Below are positions 1 to 12,294 of a stretch of 64,000 nucleotides of DNA, in pieces. Each line of letters opens with the position of its first letter. Positions within the stretch are counted from its first letter, which is position 1. The position numbers and the translations under genes were made by a program. This DNA is from an uncultured Alphaproteobacteria bacterium (lineage in GTDB: Bacteria; Pseudomonadota; Alphaproteobacteria; HIMB59; GCA-002718135), in assembly GCA_902574475.1 (NCBI GenBank), contig CACGNZ010000004.1, positions 16,739 to 80,738 of the forward strand, read 5' to 3'. The notes below the pieces were generated by a model, which made no database searches, was not told where the DNA came from, and was given only the letters and a program-made list of their open reading frames with translations.

Positions 1-1668
1 CTATCAAGTTATAATTTAACATTTCAACTAGTTATACTTAATTTAATTATTTTATTTTTAGGTTTAGTTTTTTTATCTTATTTCAATTTCCATTTAATTC
101 AAAATAACAAATTTATAGATAATAGAGATCAATCAATAAGATTAAATGTATCTAATATAGCAAAATATTTAGAAAATACTTCAATATTAAGAGTTCCAAT
201 TTTTCAGTATGATTATCGTTGCAGATACCTTGAAGATATTGATGTATATAAGGAGACTTGTAATTTAGATGATAATATAAATCCCATTGAATTGTCAGAA
301 CCTGAATTAGAAAAGTTTACAACTGAACAATTTATATTTCAAAATTATGGTGATAAGGATTTTAATACTAGCATTTATAATGAAAATTGGATCAAGATTG
401 CTGATTCATCAAATCTATTTTTGAGCACTGATGTTGAGGAGATAAATTTAACTGAAACAAATGAAAATATAGTTAATTTACCAAATTTTTTTGAAAATAT
501 TTATATTAATAATTTTAATCATATTAATAATTACATTCTAACAAATAAATTTAATAAAAATTTAGATAAAAATGTTCATGAGATTATTTTAATTATTGAT
601 ACTATTAAAGATAAGCAACAACTCGTTAAAACATTTAAGGATGAAAATAATGATATTACTAGAATTTTAACTTCACCTATAATCCAAGATAGTAAGGTCT
701 ATGGAGTTGTATTAATAAAATATAAATTATTAATAAATAATTATGAACTAGCTAGACAATCTTTGAATTTCTTTAATTTTTTTCTTTTATTTATTGTAGT
801 AACAATTTTATTATCATTTATTTTTCTAAGAGGTCTCATAACACCACTAAGGCAACTAACTAAAATTACTGTTTTAGAGAGAGACAAAACAAATAAGAAA
901 AAATTAATCTACCCTCTAAGATCAGATGAAATTGGTATTTTATCAAACCAAATACAACTAATGTCAAGCGAATTAAAATCACAAATCAATCAATTAGAAA
1001 AATTTAGCTCTGATGTTGCTCATGAACTAAAAAATCCACTAACAGCAATAAAATCTTCGATTGAATTACTAACTAGTAAAAACATAACTAATGAAAATAG
1101 AATTAAGGTAATGAATAATTTTAATAAAGATATCGACAGAATGAATAGATTGATTTCCGACATTTCTCATTTTTCAAAAACTATTGCAGAAATTGAAATA
1201 GAAAATTTTGAACTGACTAATGTAAATAAATTTCTAAAAGAAAATTTTAGTGAAAAATCAGCTAATAAGAAAAATATTAAAATTTTACTTCAAATTGATA
1301 ATAATAAAAACTTAGTACTTCTTAACAAAGATAAATTTTTGCAGGTAATACTAAATTTAATAGATAATAGTATTTCAATTGCCAAAAATAATTCAAATAT
1401 TTTAATTACATCAAATAAAAAAAATGAAAATTGTGTTGAAATCAAAGTTTATGATCAAGGAAAAGGCATAGATTTAAAAGAAAAAAGTAAAATTTTTGAT
1501 AGATTTTATACTGATAGAATAGATAATCGGGACAAACACTCTGGTCTTGGGCTTTCAATATCCTACGAGATAATCAATTCATTCAATGGTTCAATTGAAT
1601 TAACAGAAAGTGACAAATTAGACTTTAGAGGTGCTTGTTTTCTGATTAAATTACCATTAAAAAGCTAA
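1..1668 (+). CDS. Sensor histidine kinase, ChvG/ExoS-like, 5' truncated by window edge
   Basis: Frame 1 is open from base 1 through the listed ORF start at 292. TM segment, HAMP-like region, H-box 'FSSDVAHELKNPLTAIKSS', ATPase motifs 'LNLIDNSI' and 'GLGLSIS'. Confidence 0.9.
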   Translation, partial: LSSYNLTFQLVILNLIILFLGLVFLSYFNFHLIQNNKFIDNRDQSIRLNVSNIAKYLENTSILRVPIFQYDYRCRYLEDIDVYKETCNLDDNINPIELSEPELEKFTTEQFIFQNYGDKDFNTSIYNENWIKIADSSNLFLSTDVEEINLTETNENIVNLPNFFENIYINNFNHINNYILTNKFNKNLDKNVHEIILIIDTIKDKQQLVKTFKDENNDITRILTSPIIQDSKVYGVVLIKYKLLINNYELARQSLNFFNFFLLFIVVTILLSFIFLRGLITPLRQLTKITVLERDKTNKKKLIYPLRSDEIGILSNQIQLMSSELKSQINQLEKFSSDVAHELKNPLTAIKSSIELLTSKNITNENRIKVMNNFNKDIDRMNRLISDISHFSKTIAEIEIENFELTNVNKFLKENFSEKSANKKNIKILLQIDNNKNLVLLNKDKFLQVILNLIDNSISIAKNNSNILITSNKKNENCVEIKVYDQGKGIDLKEKSKIFDRFYTDRIDNRDKHSGLGLSISYEIINSFNGSIELTESDKLDFRGACFLIKLPLKS

Positions 1669-1679
1669 AACAATCGTAA

Positions 1680-2981
<1,302 letters not shown>

Positions 2982-2989
2982 GAGTTAAT

Positions 2990-4159
2990 ATGAAAAGACC
3001 TTATTTATTTACAAGTGAATCAGTTTCTGAAGGTCATCCAGACAAAGTTTGTGATAGAATTTCAGATATGGTTGTTGATACTTATTTATCATCTGGTGAC
3101 CCACAAACACGCGTAGCTTGCGAGACTTTGACTACTACTAATAAAGTAGTTCTAGCTGGAGAAGTAAGGGGACCTTCAGTTTCTAAAGACCAGATCATAT
3201 CTGAAGTTAGAGATTGTATCAAAGATATTGGTTATGAACAAGATGGCTTTCATTGGCAGAATTGTGATGTTGAAAGCTTTCTTCATGAGCAATCTGCTGA
3301 TATTGCTATGGGTGTTGATTCTGGTAGCAACAAAGATGAGGGTGCAGGCGATCAAGGAATCATGTTTGGTTTTGCTTGTAAAGACACTGAATCATTAATG
3401 CCAGCACCGATACATTATTCTCATCAAATATTATATAAAATGGCACAAGCCCGTAAAGATGGATCTGCATCTGGTCTAGAACCTGATTCAAAAAGCCAAG
3501 TTACAATGCTTTACGAAAACGGAAAACCAAGCAAAGTTACTTCTTTAGTTATTTCTTCACAACATAAAGAAGGTTTATCTCCTGAGGACGTAAAAGAAAT
3601 TGTTAAACCTTACGTATATGAGTGCATACCTAATAACTTGTTAGAAGGTCTTAAAGATGAAGAATTCTATGTTAATCCTACAGGTAATTTTGTAATTGGA
3701 GGCCCTGATGGTGACTCTGGTTTAACTGGTCGTAAAATAATAGTTGATACATATGGTGGTGCAGCGCCCCATGGTGGAGGTGCATTTTCAGGAAAGGATC
3801 CATCTAAAGTTGATAGATCTGCAGCATATGCAGCTAGGTACTTAGCAAAAAATGTTGTTGCAGCTGATCTAGCTGATGAGTGTACTATACAGTTATCTTA
3901 TGCAATAGGAGTATCAAAACCTTTATCAGTATATGTTAATACTAATGGAACAAATAAAGTAGATGAACAGAAAATTGAAAAATCTGTGCAAGATTTATTT
4001 GATCTAAGCCCAAGAGGAATAAGAGAACATTTGAAACTAACAAATGCAATTTATGTTCCAACATCTGCTTATGGGCATTTTGGTAGAGAGCCAAGTGACA
4101 AAGGACATTTCACTTGGGAAAAAACTGATTTAGTAGAAGCTCTAAAAGGTATTGCATAA
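2990..4159 (+). CDS. metK: S-adenosylmethionine synthetase
   Basis: '[21 protein letters not shown]', '[12 protein letters not shown]', '[23 protein letters not shown]'. Confidence 0.97.
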   Translation: MKRPYLFTSESVSEGHPDKVCDRISDMVVDTYLSSGDPQTRVACETLTTTNKVVLAGEVRGPSVSKDQIISEVRDCIKDIGYEQDGFHWQNCDVESFLHEQSADIAMGVDSGSNKDEGAGDQGIMFGFACKDTESLMPAPIHYSHQILYKMAQARKDGSASGLEPDSKSQVTMLYENGKPSKVTSLVISSQHKEGLSPEDVKEIVKPYVYECIPNNLLEGLKDEEFYVNPTGNFVIGGPDGDSGLTGRKIIVDTYGGAAPHGGGAFSGKDPSKVDRSAAYAARYLAKNVVAADLADECTIQLSYAIGVSKPLSVYVNTNGTNKVDEQKIEKSVQDLFDLSPRGIREHLKLTNAIYVPTSAYGHFGREPSDKGHFTWEKTDLVEALKGIA

Positions 4160-4165
4160 CAAAAT

Positions 4166-4612
4166 TTGCAAAAATTAAGTAATCAAATTTTAGATCTTCG
4201 TGAACTTGAAAAACTCACTACTAATTTAAGCAAAGATATATCTTTTGGAGATGTTTACTTATTACAAGGGGAATTAGGTGTTGGTAAAACTACATTTGTA
4301 AGATTATTAATTAAAAATCTTTATGAATTAAATAATCTGCCCAAACCAGCTTCAATTATTAGTCCAACATATCCAATTTTGATTACTTACGAATTAAGTT
4401 CATCACAAATCTATCATTATGATCTTTATAGAGTTAAAAACTTAAAAGAATTAGATGAATTAGATTTTTTTGAAAATCTAAATAACAATATTACATTTGT
4501 AGAATGGCCTGAAATGTTAATTAATTTACCATTAAACAAAAAACACTATTTGATAAATTTAGATATGATTTCTGAAACTAGAAGAAAAATTAATATTAGT
4601 TTTAATCAATAG
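4166..4612 (+). CDS. tsaE: tRNA threonylcarbamoyladenosine biosynthesis ATPase TsaE (TTG start)
   Basis: 'LQGELGVGKTTFVRLLIK', 'SPTYPILITYE', 'HYDLYRVKNLKELDELDF', 'FVEWPE'. Confidence 0.9.
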   Translation: MQKLSNQILDLRELEKLTTNLSKDISFGDVYLLQGELGVGKTTFVRLLIKNLYELNNLPKPASIISPTYPILITYELSSSQIYHYDLYRVKNLKELDELDFFENLNNNITFVEWPEMLINLPLNKKHYLINLDMISETRRKINISFNQ

Positions 4613-4616
4613 TCTA

Positions 4617-5534
4617 ATGAATTTTGATCATAATGATTTAGAAAAAATTGAAGACGGATTATCAGAAAAATTAATTTATAGAATTACAGAAAAAGAAAAT
4701 ACCAAAATAATAATTGATTTTTCTAAAGATAAACAAGAGTTTAAAAATTTCCTTAATGTTTATAAAATATTACTAAAGGTTAATGTATTAATTCCTAAAA
4801 TATATGAAGTTAATCAGCAACAATATAAAATATACATGCAAGATTTTGGAAGTGATAAATTTAATAAAATATATAATAAAGATAATCTTTATAAACTTTT
4901 AAAACTAGCTGTAGATAATATAATTGTTATTCAAAATGAAACGAATTTAAATAATTTAAAAAATTTAAAAGAATATACATTTGAAGATTTAAAAATTGAA
5001 CTCAAAGAGTTTGTTAATTATTATATTCCTGGCAACAAAAATTTAAATTTTCCAACTTCAAAATTTTATGAATTATGGGAAAATATATTTTATTCTCAAA
5101 ATTTTAATATGAACAATTTTGTTCACAAAGACTTTGAATTTGTTAATTTATTTTTTTTAGAAAATTATGAATCACATTTACAATGTGGAATTATTGATTT
5201 TCAAAGTGCCTTTACGGGATTTATAGGATGGGACCTATTATCATTATTAGAAAATCCAAGAATCAATTTTACAAGAGAATACAATGATAAATTAATTAAA
5301 TATTTCTATAATAACATGCCAATTATTGATAATCTTAATACTTTTCGGGAACAGTATTATATTTTAAGTTTAGCTCGACAGTCTCGATTACTTGGGAGAT
5401 GGAAAAAATTACTCAGCACAAATAATGATAATCAATACTTAAATTATTTAAAAATAACTAAATCTAGAACAATATCTATATTGAATAATATTAAAAATTA
5501 TGAACTAAGATCAATTTATGAAAAGTATTTATAA
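4617..5534 (+). CDS. amgK: Aminoglycoside phosphotransferase-family sugar kinase, AmgK-like
   Basis: APT-fold motifs 'FVHKDFEFVNLFF' and 'GIIDFQSAFTGFIGWDLLSLL'; adjacent to a MurU-like nucleotidyltransferase. Confidence 0.75.
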   Translation: MNFDHNDLEKIEDGLSEKLIYRITEKENTKIIIDFSKDKQEFKNFLNVYKILLKVNVLIPKIYEVNQQQYKIYMQDFGSDKFNKIYNKDNLYKLLKLAVDNIIVIQNETNLNNLKNLKEYTFEDLKIELKEFVNYYIPGNKNLNFPTSKFYELWENIFYSQNFNMNNFVHKDFEFVNLFFLENYESHLQCGIIDFQSAFTGFIGWDLLSLLENPRINFTREYNDKLIKYFYNNMPIIDNLNTFREQYYILSLARQSRLLGRWKKLLSTNNDNQYLNYLKITKSRTISILNNIKNYELRSIYEKYL

Positions 5535-5537
5535 TTT

Positions 5538-6218
5538 ATGAAGAATTTTACGTTAATGATTTTATGTGCAGGTTTTGGATCAAGAATGCTGAATTTGACA
5601 CGCAGTACCCCAAAACCTCTGTTAAAATATAAAAATAAAGTATTATTAAAGAACACAATTGATTTCTTTACTAATATTGGATGTGATGAAATCTTAATAA
5701 ATACACATTACTTACATCATAAAATTAAAAAGTATTTGGATAAAAATTTTAAAAAATATCCCATTCAGATTATTTATGAAAAAACAATACTTGGCACAGG
5801 TGGCGGGATAAAAAATATCTATAATCATACAAAAAGAAATAAAATCTGTGTTGTTAATTCTGATATTTTTTGGACAAATAAAAATAAATCACAAATCAAA
5901 TATTTTCTTAGCAATTATCAAGATGTATCTCACTGTAAAATGTTGTTGTCTAAAGATATTAATTTTTTAGGTTTAAAAAAAGAAAATGGCGACTTTAATT
6001 TAAAAAGAAATGTAGTCATAAATTGGAAAAGTAAAAATGAGAAATTGTATTATTCCGGTCTTCAAATCGTATCTAAAAATATCTTTAATAATAGAAAAAA
6101 AATATTCACTATGAATGAAATTTGGACAAAACTAATAAAAAAACATCAAATCAAAGGTTATGTTATTTCTTCCAAAATTAGACATATTGGGGATAAAAAA
6201 TCAATTTTAGAAAATTAG
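5538..6218 (+). CDS. murU: Nucleotidyltransferase, MurU-like
   Basis: 'MILCAGFGSRMLNLTRSTPKPLLKYKNKVLL' and 'GTGGGIKN', typical sugar-1-phosphate nucleotidyltransferase. Confidence 0.75.
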   Translation: MKNFTLMILCAGFGSRMLNLTRSTPKPLLKYKNKVLLKNTIDFFTNIGCDEILINTHYLHHKIKKYLDKNFKKYPIQIIYEKTILGTGGGIKNIYNHTKRNKICVVNSDIFWTNKNKSQIKYFLSNYQDVSHCKMLLSKDINFLGLKKENGDFNLKRNVVINWKSKNEKLYYSGLQIVSKNIFNNRKKIFTMNEIWTKLIKKHQIKGYVISSKIRHIGDKKSILEN

Positions 6219-6264
6219 ATTTAATTTATCTTGATTATAGATAAATATTTCTTACATATTATTT

Positions 6265-6585
6265 ATGTCTACTCTTAAAACAAACGATCAAACTTTTGAT
6301 AAAGATATATCTAATAATGACCTTCCGGTGGTAGTTGATTTTGGTGCAGAATGGTGTGGTCCATGTAAAGTACTTGACCCAATTTTAGAAGAAATTGCTG
6401 TTCAAAATAAAGACAAAGTTAAAATATATAAAATGAACATTGATGAGAACCCTATGACACCTCAAAAATATGGTATTAGGGGTATTCCTACAATAATGCT
6501 TTTTAAAAAAGGTGAGTTAATCGATACTAAGGTTGGCAGTCTTCCTAAAACAGCATTGGAAACCTGGATAGAATCTAATTTATAA
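6265..6585 (+). CDS. trxA: Thioredoxin
   Basis: 'VVDFGAEWCGPCKVLDPILEEIA', 'YGIRGIPTIMLFKKGE'. Confidence 0.95.
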   Translation: MSTLKTNDQTFDKDISNNDLPVVVDFGAEWCGPCKVLDPILEEIAVQNKDKVKIYKMNIDENPMTPQKYGIRGIPTIMLFKKGELIDTKVGSLPKTALETWIESNL

Positions 6586-7839
6586 TAATCTTTTTCTAAT
6601 TTTTCCTATCAAATACAAAGAGCCAGTAACTAGATATATTTTTTGTTGATTAGATCTAAAATATTTTAGAGCATCATTTATATTATTTATTTTCTCACAT
6701 TTAATAGAATGAAATTCACAAATTTCATTAATTTGTTTAGTTTTAAATGCATTTTTTTCATCTGGAATTTTTATAGCCAAAACTTTGGATACTCTTTTTT
6801 TTATTTTGTTTAAAAATAAACTTGCTTTCTTATTATTTAACATTCCAAACAAGACTGTAGGTTTTATTCTTTTACTTTTTAAAAATTCATTTAGTTTATA
6901 AGCTCCATCAATATTATGTGATCCATCAAGAATTATTTTTTTATTTTTATATTTAATAATTTCTAATCTTCCAGGCCAAATTGTTTTTTTTATCGCTGAA
7001 TTAATTTCTTTTGTATTTAATTTATATCCCATTTTTTTCATAATTTTTGCAAAATATATAGATATTGATGCGTTTTCTTCTTGATGTTTTCCGTTTAATG
7101 AAGGTTGAGTATAGAGATATTTTTTACCATCTATTTTTATTTCAAACTTATTTTTTAATGATTTTGTTACTTGAAATTCTTTCCCATAAAAATATTTATT
7201 TTCAAACTTATTTAATTTCTTTTGAATGTGATCTTTTAATTCTTTTTTTTGTTTACCAACTAAAACAAAATCAGAATTCTTCACTATACCTAATTTTTCA
7301 TTAGCAATTTTCTTAAGTGTTTTTCCAAGAAATTCCTCATGATCAAAACTAATTGGCGTTAAAATACTGCAAATCTTTTTTGGTATTATATTAGTTGCAT
7401 CTAATCTGCCTCCTAATCCTGTTTCTAAAATGAGAAAGTCAGATTCCGATTGTTTAAATAATATGAAGGCTGCAGCTGTTGTTATTTCAAAGAAAGTTAT
7501 TGGTTTATTATTATTTATTTTTTTTACAAATATAAGAGTTTCGTATAATTTCTTTGTACTTACTTCTTTACCATTTAGAATTATTCTTTCATTAAATCTA
7601 GATAAATGAGGTGAGATATATGCATCACATTTATACCCATTCTTTAACAAAATATTTCTTATAAAACTTTGTACAGAACCTTTCCCATTTGTTCCTGCGA
7701 TATGGATGGTTTTTGGCAGATGATCTTGAGGATTATCTAATTTTTTTAATAATAATTTTAATCTGTCTAATGAAAGGTCAATATATTTAGGATGAAGTTT
7801 AACTAGTTCATCTAACAACTTTTCTGTTTTAGATTTCAC
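6580..7839 (-). CDS. folC: Folylpolyglutamate synthase / dihydrofolate synthase
   Basis: 'HIAGTNGKGSVQSFIRNIL', 'ETGLGGRLDATNII', 'LDGSHNIDGAYKL'. Confidence 0.93.
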   Translation of the reverse strand: MKSKTEKLLDELVKLHPKYIDLSLDRLKLLLKKLDNPQDHLPKTIHIAGTNGKGSVQSFIRNILLKNGYKCDAYISPHLSRFNERIILNGKEVSTKKLYETLIFVKKINNNKPITFFEITTAAAFILFKQSESDFLILETGLGGRLDATNIIPKKICSILTPISFDHEEFLGKTLKKIANEKLGIVKNSDFVLVGKQKKELKDHIQKKLNKFENKYFYGKEFQVTKSLKNKFEIKIDGKKYLYTQPSLNGKHQEENASISIYFAKIMKKMGYKLNTKEINSAIKKTIWPGRLEIIKYKNKKIILDGSHNIDGAYKLNEFLKSKRIKPTVLFGMLNNKKASLFLNKIKKRVSKVLAIKIPDEKNAFKTKQINEICEFHSIKCEKINNINDALKYFRSNQQKIYLVTGSLYLIGKIRKRLL

Positions 7840-7842
7840 TTA

Positions 7843-8685
7843 TTAACTTATGTGATCTAATATTTTATATAAAGTTTCTTTAAGATCTTTTCTATGCGAA
7901 ACAATATCTACCATCCCATGATCTTTTAGATATTCAGCTTTTTGAAAATCTATAGGTAATTCTTCTCTGATGGTGTCTTGTATAACTCTTTTACCTGCGA
8001 AACCAATTGTAGCGCCTTTTTCTGCTATTGTTATATCACCTAACATCGCGAAAGATGCTGTTACTCCGCCAGTAGTAGGTTCAGTAAGAACAACTATGTA
8101 AGGTATATTATTTTCATTTAACAGATCAACAGCAGCAATTGTTCTAGGCATTTGCATTAAGCTTACAATTCCTTCCTGCATTCTTGCCCCACCAGATGAA
8201 GTAACAATTACATAAGGCAATTTGTTTTCTATAGCAATTTTAGCTCCTTTAACTATTGCTCCACCAACTGCTCTACCCATAGAACCTCCCATGAATTCAA
8301 AATTCATTAGTCCCGAGATAATTTCTTTGTCTTTAATTTTTCCCTTTATTAGAATAAAAGCATCATCCCTATTTGTTTTTTTTCTGTATTCTTTTAATCT
8401 ATCTTTATATTTTTTTTTATCTGTGAATTTCAGTGGATCATCTGAGATTTTATCTGGGATAATTTCACTATAATCACCATCATTGAAGAACAACTTTATC
8501 CTATCTTCTGCAGACATTCTAAAATGATAATTGCAATTTACACAAACATATAAATTTTCTTTTAAATCTTTATGATGAATCATATTTCCACATGACACAC
8601 AATTATTCCATAATTTCTCTGGAACACTTCTTCTTTTTACAAGTGAGGATAGTTTAGGTTTTACAAAATTTGTTAACCAATTCAT
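7843..8685 (-). CDS. accD: Acetyl-CoA carboxylase carboxyltransferase beta subunit
   Basis: Zn finger 'CVSCGNMIHHKDLKENLYVCVNCNYHFRM', 'SGGARMQEGIVSLMQM', 'PTTGGVTASFAMLGD'. Confidence 0.96.
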   Translation of the reverse strand: MNWLTNFVKPKLSSLVKRRSVPEKLWNNCVSCGNMIHHKDLKENLYVCVNCNYHFRMSAEDRIKLFFNDGDYSEIIPDKISDDPLKFTDKKKYKDRLKEYRKKTNRDDAFILIKGKIKDKEIISGLMNFEFMGGSMGRAVGGAIVKGAKIAIENKLPYVIVTSSGGARMQEGIVSLMQMPRTIAAVDLLNENNIPYIVVLTEPTTGGVTASFAMLGDITIAEKGATIGFAGKRVIQDTIREELPIDFQKAEYLKDHGMVDIVSHRKDLKETLYKILDHIS

Positions 8686-9476
8686 ACTTTAGTTCCATCT
8701 TTTAAATCTTTTGAAAATTTATTAATTTCTGATAACATCTTATCTTTATTATTTAAATTCTCTTCAATAATTTTAATTATACTTGAGCCAACAACTGCGC
8801 CATCAGCTATTTTGCATATATTGTTTACATCGGTTGAGTTTTTGATACCAAATCCTGGCACAACTGGTAAGTTCGTATGTTTTTTGATAAATGCTACTGA
8901 TTTTTTAAGTTCATTAAGATCAGCAGATTTTTGTCCAGTAATTCCCATAACACTAACATAATATAAAAAACCACTAGCATTTTTTAATATTAACTTAAGC
9001 CTTTCTTCGTCAGTTGTAGGAGTAATTAATCTAATTAAATCAATTTCATTTTTTTTAAGCTCATTGATCAAATCTTCATCTTCTTCTGGTTGTAAATCTA
9101 CAATAATTAAACCATCAACACCATTTTCTTTGCATTTTTTTACAAACTTCTCAATTCCAAAATATAGAATCAAATTATAGTAACCCATTAAAATAATAGG
9201 GAGATCACTTTTTATTTTTTTTGCCTCAGAGGCTAAAGAGAAAATATTTTCTAAATCAATTCCTCTACTTATAGCTCTGTTACTAGATAGCTGAATTGTT
9301 GGGCCATCAGCCATTGGATCAGAAAATGGCATTCCAATTTCCATAATATCAGCCCCATTATTAATTATTGTCTTAATAATTTGTAAACTTGTTTCAAAAT
9401 CAGGATCACCACCAGTAACAAATGTTACTAATTTTTTTTCATCATTTTTAAATGTCTGACTAATTAGATTAGTCAT
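8682..9476 (-). CDS. trpA: Tryptophan synthase alpha chain
   Basis: 'LVTFVTGGDPDFETS', 'MEIGMPFSDPMADGPTIQLSSNRA', 'PVVPGFGIKN'. Confidence 0.96.
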   Translation of the reverse strand: MTNLISQTFKNDEKKLVTFVTGGDPDFETSLQIIKTIINNGADIMEIGMPFSDPMADGPTIQLSSNRAISRGIDLENIFSLASEAKKIKSDLPIILMGYYNLILYFGIEKFVKKCKENGVDGLIIVDLQPEEDEDLINELKKNEIDLIRLITPTTDEERLKLILKNASGFLYYVSVMGITGQKSADLNELKKSVAFIKKHTNLPVVPGFGIKNSTDVNNICKIADGAVVGSSIIKIIEENLNNKDKMLSEINKFSKDLKDGTKV

Positions 9477-10685
9477 TTAAATGTTTATGTTTAATTCATC
9501 GGCTATTGTAAAAATATCTTTATCTCCTCGGCCACACATGTTCATGACAATAATTTTATCTTTACTATAGTTTTTTGCTATTTTCTTTAATGCAGCTAAT
9601 GCATGCGCTGGTTCTAAGGCTGGAATTATGCCTTCTAATTTACAACAATATTGAAAAGCCTCCAGCGCTTCTTTGTCTGTTGCCGACATGTATGTAACTC
9701 TTTTTTCTTCAAATAAAAATGAATGCTCCGGTCCAATTCCTGGATAATCTAAGCCTGCTGAAATGGAATGTGCTTCCTGAATCTGCCCAGATTTTGATTG
9801 TAATAAATATGTTTTATTTCCATGCAACACACCTGGTTTACCACCTGTTAAACTTGCTGCATGCTTATCAGTTTTTATCCCATGCCCTGCTGCTTCAACA
9901 GCAATCATTTCAACATTTGAGTCATCTAAAAATTCATGAAACAACCCTAAAGCATTTGAACCACCACCAATACATGCCATTAATAAATCTGGAGCCTTTC
10001 CTTCCAGTTCTTCAAGTTGTTTGCGAACTTCTTTACCAATTATAGATTGAAAATCTCTAACCATAGCTGGGTAAGGATGTGGTCCTGCAGCAGTCCCAAT
10101 TATATAAAAGGTATCTTTAACATTTGTTACCCAATCTCTTAATGCTTCATTCATAGCATCTTTAAGTGATTTTGATCCAGTAGAAACTGATCGTATTTCT
10201 GCGCCGAGTAATTTCATTCTGAACACATTTGGAGATTGTCTTTCGATATCCTTTTCTCCCATATAAACTATGCATGGTAAACCAAATAGAGCACAAACTG
10301 TTGCTGTTGCGACGCCGTGCTGTCCTGCTCCTGTTTCAGCTATTATTCTAGACTTACCCATTTTTTTTGCCAACAAAATTTGTCCCATGCAATTATTTAT
10401 TTTATGGGCACCTGTATGATTTAATTCATCTCTTTTAAAATAAATTTTTGGACCTCCAAGATCATTACTAATTCTTTCAGCAAAGAAAAGAGGACTTGGT
10501 CTACCAACATATGTTTTTAAATAATGATTAAATTCATCTATAAAGTTTTTATCATTTTTTATTTTTTCATATTCTTTTTCTACTTCAAGAATCAAGGGCA
10601 TTAAGGTTTCTGAAACATATCTTCCTCCAAATTGACCAAAATAACCTTTTTCATTTGGGTAACTTTTATATGTATTTTTAAGCAT
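9477..10685 (-). CDS. trpB: Tryptophan synthase beta chain
   Basis: '[13 protein letters not shown]', '[15 protein letters not shown]', '[18 protein letters not shown]'. Confidence 0.97.
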   Translation of the reverse strand: MLKNTYKSYPNEKGYFGQFGGRYVSETLMPLILEVEKEYEKIKNDKNFIDEFNHYLKTYVGRPSPLFFAERISNDLGGPKIYFKRDELNHTGAHKINNCMGQILLAKKMGKSRIIAETGAGQHGVATATVCALFGLPCIVYMGEKDIERQSPNVFRMKLLGAEIRSVSTGSKSLKDAMNEALRDWVTNVKDTFYIIGTAAGPHPYPAMVRDFQSIIGKEVRKQLEELEGKAPDLLMACIGGGSNALGLFHEFLDDSNVEMIAVEAAGHGIKTDKHAASLTGGKPGVLHGNKTYLLQSKSGQIQEAHSISAGLDYPGIGPEHSFLFEEKRVTYMSATDKEALEAFQYCCKLEGIIPALEPAHALAALKKIAKNYSKDKIIVMNMCGRGDKDIFTIADELNINI

Positions 10686-11307
10686 TTTTTAATTTATCGA
10701 TAAAATTATTTATAATGTGATTATCTTTAATGCCAAGCTCTTTTTCTACTCCAGAGGATAAATCTACACCAAACGGATTGATATCATTAAGAATTTCCTG
10801 AATATTTTTTACACTAATCCCACCTGATAAAAACCATGGTTTGTTAGTATTTAGATTTTTTAATATATTCCAATTAAAACTTTTTGCATTACCACCAGGT
10901 AACTCATTTTTCATTGGTTTATAATCAAATAAAAAATAATCTGAACTATTGTAGTTACTAATATTTCTTAAGTCATTTATGTCACTAATAGATATTGACT
11001 TAATTACTTTCACTCCAATTCTTTTTAAAGTTTTAATATATTCCTCATCTTCTGTTCCATGTAATTGAACGTATTTCAATCTAACTTTTTTTATTATATC
11101 TTCTATTTCATTAATATTTTTATTAACAAAAACACCCACACCATTAATGTTTAAATGTTCAGATTTTTTTTGTAAATTACTTGCATCTTCAATTGAAATA
11201 TTTCTAGGGCTTTTAGAATAAAATATCATTCCAAAAAAATCTACATTATTCTCATCACAGCAGATTAGTGTATCTTCATTTTTTATTCCACAAATTTTAG
11301 TTATCAT
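10678..11307 (-). CDS. trpF: Phosphoribosylanthranilate isomerase
   Basis: '[14 protein letters not shown]', 'YVQLHGTED', '[14 protein letters not shown]'; trp cluster position. Confidence 0.93.
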   Translation of the reverse strand: MITKICGIKNEDTLICCDENNVDFFGMIFYSKSPRNISIEDASNLQKKSEHLNINGVGVFVNKNINEIEDIIKKVRLKYVQLHGTEDEEYIKTLKRIGVKVIKSISISDINDLRNISNYNSSDYFLFDYKPMKNELPGGNAKSFNWNILKNLNTNKPWFLSGGISVKNIQEILNDINPFGVDLSSGVEKELGIKDNHIINNFIDKLKNA

Positions 11308-11309
11308 TA

Positions 11310-11993
11310 TTAAATCAAACTTTTATTAATTTCTTTTAAAGTTTTAAGTGGATCTCTGGATTTAGTTATAGGTCTTCCAATGACTAAATAATTTGCTCCT
11401 AGTTTTATAGCTTTTTTTGGAGTTTCAACTCTCTTTTGGTCATCACTTTTTAATTTATTAGTAATCCTAATACCAGGTGTGACAATTATAAAATTTTCCC
11501 CAACTATTTTTCTTATATGTTTTATTTCCTGAGGACTGCATACAACTCCGTCAAGTTTATTTTTTTTTGCTTCTTGAGCAAATTTTTTTACTAATGTTGA
11601 CACATTTTTTTGATTATAATATTTTTTAGTTTGGTCGCTGTCTAAGCTTGTTAAAATTGAAACTCCTAAAATCATTGTATTTTTTTTATTTGCTGTGGAC
11701 CCTATCATCATATCATCACCACCAGATATATGAATTGTAGTAAAAAGAGGTTTAATTTTAATTAAAGCCTCCAATCCCTTCACTACTGTATTAGGTATAT
11801 CATGTAATTTTAAATCAAGAAATATTTTGGGACAGATAGAATAAACTTTTTTATAACCCTCTAAGCCAAAATTATAAAAAAATTGGTAACCAATTTTAAA
11901 AGCGTAAACATCTTTTTTTAGTCTAGAAACTAACTTCAATGATTTATCAAAATTATCACTATCTAATGCAACAATAATTTTATTTGAACTCAT
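11310..11993 (-). CDS. pyrF: Orotidine 5'-phosphate decarboxylase
   Basis: 'IIVALDSDNFDKSLKL', 'FLDLKLHDIPNTV', 'TPGIR...YLVIGRPIT'. Confidence 0.95.
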   Translation of the reverse strand: MSSNKIIVALDSDNFDKSLKLVSRLKKDVYAFKIGYQFFYNFGLEGYKKVYSICPKIFLDLKLHDIPNTVVKGLEALIKIKPLFTTIHISGGDDMMIGSTANKKNTMILGVSILTSLDSDQTKKYYNQKNVSTLVKKFAQEAKKNKLDGVVCSPQEIKHIRKIVGENFIIVTPGIRITNKLKSDDQKRVETPKKAIKLGANYLVIGRPITKSRDPLKTLKEINKSLI

Positions 11994-12007
11994 GATTTAA
12001 ATTAAGT

Positions 12008-12289
12008 TTAAACTTTATTAATCTTTTTATGCAATGTCTTTCCTGTTTTAAAATGCAATTTAAAAGTTTCTTTTTTATAAATTCTTTCGTTAGTTTTTGG
12101 ATTTCTAACAAATTTTTCTTTATTTATTTTTTTACTAATTGTTCCAAATCCTCTAAGTTCGATGTTGTTACCATTTTTAAGTGAGTTTGTAATTTTTCTA
12201 ATAAATAAATTAAAAATTGTTTCTATATCTTCTGATGGAAAATTTTTATGTTTATTGCTTAGAATAACAAGGATTTCAGATTTTAACAT
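12008..12289 (-). CDS. ihfB: Integration host factor beta / HU-family DNA-binding protein
   Basis: 93 aa HU fold, 'GNNIELRGFGTISKKINKEKFVRNPKTNERI'; directly downstream of rpsA as in alphaproteobacteria. Confidence 0.87.
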   Translation of the reverse strand: MLKSEILVILSNKHKNFPSEDIETIFNLFIRKITNSLKNGNNIELRGFGTISKKINKEKFVRNPKTNERIYKKETFKLHFKTGKTLHKKINKV

Positions 12290-12294
12290 TAATC

